From: Streptomyces olivochromogenes
GTDB lineage: Bacteria > Actinomycetota > Actinomycetes > Streptomycetales > Streptomycetaceae
DNA: 64,000 nt
Assembly (NCBI RefSeq): GCF_021538895.1
Contig: NZ_JADDRL010000019.1
Coordinates: forward strand, 49,636-113,635
Direction of reading: 5' to 3'
Shown one piece after another: positions 40,776-47,403 of this stretch. A program made the translations under genes and the position numbers. The notes beneath the pieces are model-generated. The model worked only from the letters and a program-made list of their open reading frames with translations, was not told where the DNA came from and made no database searches. Position 1 is the stretch's first letter. Each line of letters begins with the position of its first letter.

Positions 40776-41941
40776 GGCTCGGCGCCGTGATGCACGCGGC
40801 GTTCTTCCTGCTGCTCGGCGGGGCGCTCGCCCGGTTCCTGCTGCGTCATCCCGGTGAGCCGCGCACGCCGTGGATCATCGGGCTGTCCGTCGTGCTCGCC
40901 GTGCTGCATCTGCTGGGGCCCGGCGGGCGGGGCGACACGGGCCCGGGGGCCACCCGGCGGCGCTCGGCCTGGCTGGCGCTGGTCGTCGTGGTGTGGATGG
41001 TGCTGGTGGTACTCGCGCCCAGCTTCGCGTGGTGCGCCGTGCCCCTCTTCTACACAGGCCTGCGCATGCTGCCGCCTCGTGCCGCACTCGTTCTCGTGGC
41101 GGTCCTGACGGCTTTCGTCGTCGCCGCGCAGGTACAGCTCGCCGGGCGCTTCGACCCGAACCTGGTGCTCGCGCCGCCCGCCGTCGCCGCCCTCGCCACG
41201 GCCGTCTTCCTGCAGATGGAACGGCACACGGCCCGCCAGCGCGTGCTGATCGACGACCTGATCAGCACCCGCAGGGAACTCGCCGCGTCGGAGCGCCGCG
41301 AGGGCACTCTCGCCGAACGCGAGCGGCTCTCCATGGAGATCCACGACACGCTCGCCCAGGGCCTGTCCAGCCAGCGGATGCTGCTCCAGGCGGCGGAGCG
41401 GGTGTGGGAGACCGAACCGGACAAGGCCCGCGCCCATGTGCGCACCGCCGCGTCCGTCGCCGAGCACAACCTCGCCGAGGCCCGGCGCTTCGTGCACGAC
41501 CTGGCCCCCGCCGACCTCGCCCGTGGCGGCGGCCTCGACCAGGCGCTGCGCGCCCTGGCCGAGCGGGAGTCCGGCGCGCACCTCACCGTACGTGTCCATG
41601 TCGATGACGACGGCCAGCTCGCCCGGCTGCCGGACCGCGTCCAGTCCGCCCTGCTCCGCATCGCGCAGGGCGCCCTGGCCAACGTCCGGGAGCACGCCGG
41701 CGCGAGCGGTGCCGCGCTCACCCTCACCCTGCTCGACGACGAGGTCGTGCTGGACGTCTCGGACGACGGCCACGGCTTCGACCCCGACGCGCTGCCCGAC
41801 TCCCCCGGCGACGGGCGCGGGCACGGGCTGCTCGCCATGCGGGCCCGGCTGCGCGCGCTCGGTGGCACCCTGACCATCGAGTCCACACCCGGCGAGGGCA
41901 CGGTGCTGTCCGCCGCCGTCCCCCTGGAGGCGCCCCGATGA
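40736..41941 (+). CDS. sensor histidine kinase (NarL-type), 5' end next to a gene break
   Basis: A kinase of about 401 aa. Membrane part: VMHAAFFLLLGGALARFLL, IIGLSVVLAVLHLLG, AWLALVVVVWMVLVVLAP, AALVLVAVLTAFVVAAQVQLAG. HisKA_3 box: RLSMEIHDTLAQGLSSQ, with the phospho-His in EIHD. The ATPase N and G boxes are LRIAQGALANVREHAGAS, then VSDDGHGFDPDAL and GHGLLAMRARL. I start it at GTG 40736; 40697, 40787 and 40790 are alternatives. The natural first residues may have been lost, because a truncated gene on the opposite strand overlaps this end. Its stop overlaps the response-regulator ATG (ATGA). The stimulus is unknown. Confidence 0.82.
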   Translation: MTRWFEPSAVDSRWLGAVMHAAFFLLLGGALARFLLRHPGEPRTPWIIGLSVVLAVLHLLGPGGRGDTGPGATRRRSAWLALVVVVWMVLVVLAPSFAWCAVPLFYTGLRMLPPRAALVLVAVLTAFVVAAQVQLAGRFDPNLVLAPPAVAALATAVFLQMERHTARQRVLIDDLISTRRELAASERREGTLAERERLSMEIHDTLAQGLSSQRMLLQAAERVWETEPDKARAHVRTAASVAEHNLAEARRFVHDLAPADLARGGGLDQALRALAERESGAHLTVRVHVDDDGQLARLPDRVQSALLRIAQGALANVREHAGASGAALTLTLLDDEVVLDVSDDGHGFDPDALPDSPGDGRGHGLLAMRARLRALGGTLTIESTPGEGTVLSAAVPLEAPR

Positions 41942-42579
41942 CCCCCGACCGCGCTCCGGTGCGCATCCTGGTCTGCGACGACCACGCCGTCGTACGGGCC
42001 GGGCTGCTCGCGCTGCTCGACAGCGCCCCGGACATCGAGGTCGTCGGTGAGGCCGGTACCGGCGAGGAGGCGCTCGCGCTGGCCGCGAAACTCGGCCCGG
42101 ACGTGGTGCTGATGGATCTGCAGCTGGGCGAGGGCATCGACGGGGTGGAGACCACCCGCCGCCTGACCTCCGCGCCCGGCGCCTCGCCGCACGTCCTGGT
42201 CCTGACCACCTACGACACCGACGCCGACATCACCCGTGCCATCGAGGCCGGCGCCACGGGCTATCTGCTCAAGGCGGAGCGCCCCGACGAGCTCTTCGCC
42301 GCGATCCACGCCGCCGCCGAGGGACGCACCGCCCTGTCCGCGCCGGTCGCCGACCGCGTGATGGCCAATCTGCGCCGGCCCCGGCCTACGCTCACCGACC
42401 GCGAGCGCGACATCCTGGCCCAGCTCGCCCGCGGCATCGGCAACCGGGACATCGCCCGCGCCCTGTACATCAGCGAGGCCACGGTCAAGACCCACCTGCG
42501 CCGCATCTACGACAAGCTCGGCGTGGACACCCGCGCGGGCGCGGTCGCGGCCGCGAAGGAGCGGCGGCTGCTGCCGTGA
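41938..42579 (+). CDS. LuxR/NarL-type response regulator
   Basis: A 213-aa response regulator coupled to the kinase by ATGA overlap. Receiver: VRILVCDDHAVVRAGLLALL, phospho-Asp in VVLMDLQLGEG near residue 59 and Lys in GYLLKAERPDELF near 110. C-terminal HTH: LTDRERDILAQLARGIGNRDIARALYISEATVKTHLRRIYDKLG. It is followed by two hairpins (42610-42627 and 42632-42669) and then converges on a leftward operon. Its target genes are not adjacent in an obvious way. Confidence 0.92.
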   Translation: MTPDRAPVRILVCDDHAVVRAGLLALLDSAPDIEVVGEAGTGEEALALAAKLGPDVVLMDLQLGEGIDGVETTRRLTSAPGASPHVLVLTTYDTDADITRAIEAGATGYLLKAERPDELFAAIHAAAEGRTALSAPVADRVMANLRRPRPTLTDRERDILAQLARGIGNRDIARALYISEATVKTHLRRIYDKLGVDTRAGAVAAAKERRLLP

Positions 42580-42609
42580 GAGCGGGCCCGGCACGCCGGC
42601 GAGCCGTAG

Positions 42610-42669
42610 CCTCCGGGTCCCCGGAGGAACGCGGCCGGGTCGGGGCCCCGAGGGGTCCTCGCCCGGCCG
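42610..42669. terminator. two successive hairpins between convergent operons
   Basis: CCTCCGG (42610-42616) pairs with CCGGAGG (42621-42627) over GTCC. Immediately after, CGGCCGGG (42632-42639) pairs with CCCGGCCG (42662-42669). They lie between a rightward response regulator and a leftward lipoprotein gene and probably terminate both. Confidence 0.65.
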
Positions 42670-42683
42670 TGCTCCCCCGCGGG

Positions 42684-42881
42684 TCAGCGGTCCGCGTTCG
42701 AGGCCGCGTCCCGGTCGGCCGCGGCGGCCGCCGACTCGGCCGAGTTCACCTTCTGCTGCATCTGCGAGTAGCCCGACGGCGTGGCCGCGGGAGTCTTCGA
42801 CGACGCCCCGTCGTGGCCGGAGCAGCCGACGGCGAGAGCGGCCAGCAGCACCGCCGACACGGCGAGGGCCCGTGCGCGCAT
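42684..42881 (-). CDS. small lipoprotein
   Basis: A 65-aa protein. The signal region MRARALAVSAVLLAALAVGC ends in a lipobox-like LAVGC, so the Cys at position 20 would be lipidated and the protein held on the outer face of the membrane. The rest is short, Ala/Ser-rich and helical (GYSQMQQKVNSAESAAAAAD). Not recognised as a named family. The start overlaps the stop of the upstream gene by one base (TGATG), so it is the last gene of the leftward OmpR-type two-component operon. It probably works with the sensor outside the cell. Confidence 0.6.
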   Translation of the reverse strand: MRARALAVSAVLLAALAVGCSGHDGASSKTPAATPSGYSQMQQKVNSAESAAAAADRDAASNADR

Positions 42882-43285
42882 CAGCCCGCTGCCTTCCCGC
42901 CGTCGTTGTCCTGGCACCACGTCTTGACCTCGGCGAGGTCCTTCTGCCGCTGCTTGAGCATCGGTACCAAGGCCTTGCGGGTCGTCAGCCGGTCCCCGAG
43001 AAACGTGGCGATCTCGGTGTGGCCCGCCTTCTTGGCGTTGTCCACACGGCGCTCCAGCCGGGCCACCGAGCCGCGGGTGCCCGCGCCGGCCTCCAGTCGC
43101 TTCAGCGCCCGGTCGATCCGCCGGTCGATCTTCGGCACCCGCTTGCACAGCGCCTTGGCGCCGTCGCCGGTCGGTCCCGGGGCGGGGGTGCTGTCGGCCG
43201 CGGCCGCGCCCGTGCCGCCCGCGAGCAGCGCGGCCGTGGCGAGCCCGGCCAGCAGGGTGCGGCGCCTTCGCCGGTTGTCCATCAC
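42881..43285 (-). CDS. secreted helical hypothetical protein
   Basis: A 134-aa exported protein: signal peptide RRTLLAGLATAALLAGGTGAAAAD, then a largely alpha-helical, charged mature part (KRVPKIDRRIDRALKRLEAG, LERRVDNAKKAGHTEIATFL, PMLKQRQKDLAEVKTW) with two Cys that could pair. No enzyme motif. It lies 48 bases downstream of the kinase gene on the same strand and is coupled to the lipoprotein gene that follows. The mature part may be an extracytoplasmic regulator or ligand-binder for the kinase, by position only. Confidence 0.65.
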   Translation of the reverse strand: MMDNRRRRRTLLAGLATAALLAGGTGAAAADSTPAPGPTGDGAKALCKRVPKIDRRIDRALKRLEAGAGTRGSVARLERRVDNAKKAGHTEIATFLGDRLTTRKALVPMLKQRQKDLAEVKTWCQDNDGGKAAG

Positions 43286-43333
43286 GTGCCTCCGTTTCCG
43301 GACGGACCGCTCGGCCGCCCGTCCCGCGGCAGG

Positions 43334-44797
43334 CTAGGAGCCCTCTTTGGGGAAACTCTGTGACCGGTATGTCCCGGCCGTACCGATCAGCCAGTCACGG
43401 CGGTGCGGCAGTTCCCCCGCTCCGGCCGGCAGCCGTACCTCGAAGCGCGCCCCCGTGCCGCCGGGAGCCCCGCCGACCGTGATGGTGCCCCGGTGCAGCG
43501 CGGTCTGCTGGGCCACCAGCGTGAGGCCGAGCCCGGAGCCTGCGCTGGCCGGGCCGCGCCGGAACCGCTCGAAGATCCGCTCCCGGTCCTGCTCGGGCAG
43601 CCCGGGGCCGTCGTCGTCCACGGTGAGTACGATCCACTCCTCGGCGCGCCGTATCCCCACCGTCACGCTCACCCGCCCCCGCGCGTCGACGCCGTGCGCG
43701 ACGGCATTGGCCAGCAGGTTGTCCAGCAGCAGACGCAGTCCCGGTTCCCAGCCGCGCACGGTGATCCCCGCCGGTGCGTCCAGCGCGATCAGCGCGTCGG
43801 GCGCGCGGCGCCGGGCATCGGCGACGGCCGTCTCGGCGAGCTCCGTCAGGTCGGCGGTGCGGAACGCGTCCGCCTCCACCAGGTCCCCGCGCCCGAGGTC
43901 GCGCAGCATCACCAGCAGGCCCAGCAGCCTGCCGTGCTCGCTCCGGAGGTCGGTGAGGACCTCCGTGCGGTCGGGTTCGGGCAGCCCGGGGTGATCGGCC
44001 AGGATGTCCAGGTTGGTGCCCATGCTCATCAGCGGAGTGCGCAGTTCGTGGGCGGCGGCCGCGGAGAAGGAGCGGGCCGTGTCCAGCGCCTCGGCGGTTC
44101 GGGCGGCCTGTTCGTCGTAGCGGGCCAGCACGGTGCGCACCGTCGCGGCCAGCTCGTCGGCCTCGGTGATGCCGGTCCGCTCCAGCGGCGGGCGCGCGCG
44201 GTCGGTGCGCGGGTCGAGTCCGGCGGTGCTGCGGGTCAGCCTGCGCAGTGGCGCGGCGGCACCGGCGGACATCCCCCAGGCCAGCAGCCCGGACAAGGGG
44301 GCCGCCAGCACGGTGGTGACCAGCACCCGGCGTCGGACCAGCCGGAGCTGGCCGCGGTCGGCGGTGTCCGGCGCGAACACCCACAGGGTGCCGGCGGCCC
44401 GCGGAGTGCGCACCGGGCGGGCCAGTGCCCGCCAACTGTCGCCGCCGCCGCGCACGGTGACCGGAACGCCGGTCCGCGCGGGCAGGCGCACGGCGGCATC
44501 GGGCTGCGGCCCGCCGCTGAAGGAGCCGTCCGGCCCCACGACCCGTACGCCCACGTCGAGCGCCGCACTGTACAGGGCGCGTTCATGGTTGTCCGCCGCC
44601 TTGGGCCGGCCGGCCGCCCCGGCCCGCACCAGCGCCCGGGCGTCCGGGACGAGGGCCGCCGCCCGTTCCCGCAGATGATCGTCCTCCGCGCGGTGCAGGT
44701 CGCGGGCGACGAGCTGGAGCAGCAGCCATCCGCAGGCCAGTACCAGCAGCGGTACCGTGCAGCCGACCGCCAGCCCGATCCGGGCCGACAGCCTCAC
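43334..44797 (-). CDS. sensor histidine kinase (OmpR-type partner, HAMP-like)
   Basis: A 487-aa classic membrane kinase. TM1 (IGLAVGCTVPLLVLACGWLLLQLVA), an extracytoplasmic domain of about 130 residues, TM2 (VLVTTVLAAPLSGLLAWGMSAGA), a HAMP-like stretch, then HisKA with phospho-His in FSAAAAHELRTPLMSMG and a HATPase domain with LLLDNLLANAVAHGVD, LTVDDDGPGLPEQDRERIF and SAGSGLGLTLV. The GTG start at 44797 overlaps the regulator stop (GTGA). It is followed by two small exported proteins that may act with its sensor domain. The signal sensed is unknown. Confidence 0.93.
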   Translation of the reverse strand: MRLSARIGLAVGCTVPLLVLACGWLLLQLVARDLHRAEDDHLRERAAALVPDARALVRAGAAGRPKAADNHERALYSAALDVGVRVVGPDGSFSGGPQPDAAVRLPARTGVPVTVRGGGDSWRALARPVRTPRAAGTLWVFAPDTADRGQLRLVRRRVLVTTVLAAPLSGLLAWGMSAGAAAPLRRLTRSTAGLDPRTDRARPPLERTGITEADELAATVRTVLARYDEQAARTAEALDTARSFSAAAAHELRTPLMSMGTNLDILADHPGLPEPDRTEVLTDLRSEHGRLLGLLVMLRDLGRGDLVEADAFRTADLTELAETAVADARRRAPDALIALDAPAGITVRGWEPGLRLLLDNLLANAVAHGVDARGRVSVTVGIRRAEEWIVLTVDDDGPGLPEQDRERIFERFRRGPASAGSGLGLTLVAQQTALHRGTITVGGAPGGTGARFEVRLPAGAGELPHRRDWLIGTAGTYRSQSFPKEGS

Positions 44798-45492
44798 GGC
44801 TCCTCCCGCAGGACGAAGCCGACCCCGCGCACGGTCTGGATCAGCCGCGGCGCGCCGTCGGCCTCCAGCTTGCGCCGCAGATAGCTGACGAAGGTGTCGA
44901 CGGCATCGGTGCGCACGTCGAAGTCGTAGCCCCACACCCGTTCCAGCAACTGGTCGCGGGTGAGGACGAGTCCGGCGTTGCGGGCCAGCACCTCCAGCAA
45001 CTCGAACTCGCGCCGGGTGAGGTCCAGCGGCCGTCCGCCCCGCCGGACGGTGCGGGCGGCGGTGTCGATCAGCAGGTCCGCCACCCGCAGCGCCTGCTCC
45101 TGGGCGGCGGGCGGCCGTCGGCGCAGCAGCGCGCGCAGGCGCAGTACCAGTTCTTGCAGGGCGAACGGCTTGACCAGGTAGTCGTCGCCGCCGGCCTGTA
45201 GGCCGGCTATCCGGTCGGCGGTCTCGTCGAGCGCGGAGAGCATGAGCACCGGCAGGTCCCGGCCGTCGGCGCGCAGCCGTGCGCACACCTCGATGCCGCT
45301 CATGCCGGGCATCGACACGTCGAGGACCAGCACGTCGGGCGGTCCGTCCGCGACGGCGGCCAGCGCGCCGAGCCCGTCGGGCGCGGTGCGCACCGTGAAT
45401 CCGCTCAGCCGCAGCCCGCGCTCCAACGACCGCCGGATGGCCGCGTCGTCGTCCACGACCAGGACCGTCCCCGGGGGTGCCGTCCCGCCCAT
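44794..45492 (-). CDS. OmpR/PhoB-type response regulator
   Basis: A 232-aa response regulator. Receiver: GTVLVVDDDAAIRRSLERGL, phospho-Asp in DVLVLDVSMPGMSG near residue 53, Lys in YLVKPFALQELVLRL near 104. The C-terminal winged helix has DLTRREFELLEVLARNAGLVLTRDQLLERVW and DTFVSYLRRKLEA. The ATG at 45492 follows GGGAGGGA; an in-frame ATG at 45507 is a weaker option. It is the first gene of the leftward operon with the kinase, secreted helical protein and lipoprotein. The intergenic region to the divergent peptide-P450 pair contains repeats it might bind. Confidence 0.93.
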   Translation of the reverse strand: MGGTAPPGTVLVVDDDAAIRRSLERGLRLSGFTVRTAPDGLGALAAVADGPPDVLVLDVSMPGMSGIEVCARLRADGRDLPVLMLSALDETADRIAGLQAGGDDYLVKPFALQELVLRLRALLRRRPPAAQEQALRVADLLIDTAARTVRRGGRPLDLTRREFELLEVLARNAGLVLTRDQLLERVWGYDFDVRTDAVDTFVSYLRRKLEADGAPRLIQTVRGVGFVLREEP

Positions 45493-45591
45493 GCGTCCCT
45501 CCCTCACCCACTGCCGGCGCCCGGCCGACCAGGGTCCTTCCCCCCGTCCGCCGTCAGCGCCCGGTCAGCGTACGGCCCCCTCTCTTCCGGC

Positions 45592-45629
45592 GGTCATCGG
45601 CACCTTCGGCACTTTCGGCGCCGATGACC
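45592..45629. promoter_or_regulatory. inverted repeat with embedded direct repeats upstream of the peptide-P450 pair
   Basis: GGTCATCGGC (45592-45601) and GCCGATGACC (45620-45629) are perfectly inverted. Between and across them, CGGCACCTT, CGGCACTTT and CGGCGCC recur at a 9-base pitch (45599-45622). Direct repeats at such a pitch are typical OmpR-family sites. It lies between the OmpR-type regulator gene and the peptide precursor gene, so it is a candidate operator for either. Confidence 0.5.
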
Positions 45630-45784
45630 TTCCGGCTGCCGTGCGGCCCGCTCACCCGATACACCTCCGGTCGCCTTTTGGCACGTCCCGACATTCCGTG
45701 ACGTGCCCCGACGGCGCCGGACCGTGCCAATGGGAAGCAACGCACGGGCGGACCGGCCGCCCGGCGGGTGAAAGGAGGACGGCC

Positions 45785-45994
45785 ATGACCGCCATGAAGC
45801 ACGCACGCAGGATCCTGCTGGTCACCGTCACGAGCATCGCGGCGCTGCTCGGCGCCGGATCGGCCTTCGCGGCCACCGGCACCAGCGTGACCCCCGACCC
45901 CTCGGGGGCCAGGCTGGGGCACAACAGCTACGTGAGGAGCGTGTTCGGCAACACGGGCTCGCACGCGCTGTACTACTACAACGTGGGCGGGTGA
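45785..45994 (+). CDS. putative precursor peptide with Tyr-rich C-terminus, coupled to a P450
   Basis: A 69-aa peptide. It has an N-terminal hydrophobic leader (ARRILLVTVTSIAALLG, with AFA-AT as possible Sec cleavage site), a short middle rich in Gly/Ser/Asn, and ends SHALYYYNVGG. The ATG at 45785 follows GGAGGAC; an internal ATG lies at 45794. The last bases encode the TGA inside GTGA, which is also the start of the P450 gene. Short peptides ending in aromatic residues encoded directly before a P450 are the hallmark of P450-crosslinked RiPPs (biarylitide, cittilin, atropopeptide and cihunamide types). Whether this is one, or merely a small secreted peptide, cannot be told from sequence alone. 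Confidence 0.6.
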   Translation: MTAMKHARRILLVTVTSIAALLGAGSAFAATGTSVTPDPSGARLGHNSYVRSVFGNTGSHALYYYNVGG

Positions 45995-47403
45995 TCCCGA
46001 TGGCGGCGGCTTCCGTGCCGCCCGGCCCCGAGGGGTACGGGTTCGGCAACAGGCTCGCGTTCGGGCGGGACGCGCTGGGTTTTCTGCTCCGGCAGCGGGA
46101 GTACGGGGACCTGGTCCGCTTCGACGACAGCCTGTACATGGTCAACTCGCCGGTCCTGGTCGAGCAGGTGCTGAAGAACACGAACGGCACCTACGCCATC
46201 ACCCGGGACCTGCTGGGCGAGGAGACCGACGGAAGCCGCGCGTCGCAGGACGTGGCCCGGTGGATGCGTGCCCGCGGACTCGCCGGGCGGGGGCTGAACC
46301 GCACCGGTCTGCGGGCCGCCGGGGACGGGATGGCTCGGGTGGTGGCCGGGCACGCCGAGCGCTGGCGGGCCGCCGGGAGCATCGAGGCGATCGGGGCGCT
46401 GGAGGAGCTCAGCGCTCGTCTCATCGCCGAGTTCTGTCTGGGGCCCGAGCCCGGACGGGTGCCCGACCTGGTGGCGAGGCTGCAGGACGCCCGGCTGCCC
46501 GCCGCCGTGCCGTGGTCCGGCGGGACGTCACTCCTGCGCAGGCGACGACTGCGGCGCGCCGGGCGGGAGTTGGTGACAGAGGTGTCGCGCCTGGTGGCGG
46601 CCCGTGGCGCGGAACCGGCGGGTGCGCCTCCAGCGGTCGCCGATCTGCTGATCGAGGCCTGCGCCGAGGGCGCGCTCACCTTCGAGGGTGCGGTCAGTGT
46701 GATCGTCGCGAACCTGTTCGCCGCGCACGAGACCACCGCCGCCGCGCTGGCCTGGCTGTTCCTGCTGCTGGACCGGCATCCGCAGCTGCACGGGCGGGTG
46801 GTGGACGAGGTCGACCGGGAACTGGCCGGGCGGCTGCCCGTGGCGGCCGATCTGCCGCGCCTGCAGGTCACCGAGGCGGTGGTGAAGGAGACGCTGCGGC
46901 TGTATCCGCCGTTGTGGTACCTGGAGCGGACGGTCGAGGAACCCGACGTGCTCGGCGGTGTCCCACTGCGGCCGGGACAGCGGGTCGCGATCAGCCCCTT
47001 CGCACTGCACCGGGATCCGGCGCTCTACGAGGACCCGTTGGTCTTCGACCCGGACCGCTGGATCGACCGCGCGGCGACCCCACGGCTGCCCGGATACACG
47101 TACCTCCCCTTCGGCGGCGGGCCACGCATGTGTCTGGGCGCGCACTTCGGGACGGTCGCGATGGTCATCGCCACCGCGACGGTCCTCTCCCGCTACCGGC
47201 TCGCCCCGGCACCGGACCGCACGCCCGTGTTCGACACGCGCACCATCCTGCAGCCCAAGGGGCTGGTCCTCGACGTCACCGACCGCGAACCCGCCACCGC
47301 TTCGCACGGACCAGGGACGACCCAGCAGAGCGAGCGGCGTTGGACCGAAGACGACGCCGCTCTCCGCCGACCGGCGAGGGTGCCACCGTCCCGCTCATCC
47401 TGA
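45991..47403 (+). CDS. cytochrome P450, candidate peptide-crosslinking enzyme
   Basis: A 470-aa cytochrome P450 (467 if started at the ATG at 46000, which has GGGCGGG at good distance). I-helix motif AAHETT near residue 247, K-helix ExxR in VKETLRLYPP near 300, and heme-binding PFGGGPRMCLGAHFG with Cys near 380 are intact. Its style (VKETLRLYPPLWYLERTVEEPDVLGGV) is the CYP102/eukaryotic-like branch rather than the CYP105-like branch of the P450 at 6819. The GTG start overlaps the stop of the peptide gene. No ferredoxin or reductase is adjacent; the ferredoxin-reductase genes at 5190-6805 or others would have to serve. Its 3' end overlaps the convergent regulator gene by 9 bases. Confidence 0.9.
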   Translation: MIPMAAASVPPGPEGYGFGNRLAFGRDALGFLLRQREYGDLVRFDDSLYMVNSPVLVEQVLKNTNGTYAITRDLLGEETDGSRASQDVARWMRARGLAGRGLNRTGLRAAGDGMARVVAGHAERWRAAGSIEAIGALEELSARLIAEFCLGPEPGRVPDLVARLQDARLPAAVPWSGGTSLLRRRRLRRAGRELVTEVSRLVAARGAEPAGAPPAVADLLIEACAEGALTFEGAVSVIVANLFAAHETTAAALAWLFLLLDRHPQLHGRVVDEVDRELAGRLPVAADLPRLQVTEAVVKETLRLYPPLWYLERTVEEPDVLGGVPLRPGQRVAISPFALHRDPALYEDPLVFDPDRWIDRAATPRLPGYTYLPFGGGPRMCLGAHFGTVAMVIATATVLSRYRLAPAPDRTPVFDTRTILQPKGLVLDVTDREPATASHGPGTTQQSERRWTEDDAALRRPARVPPSRSS

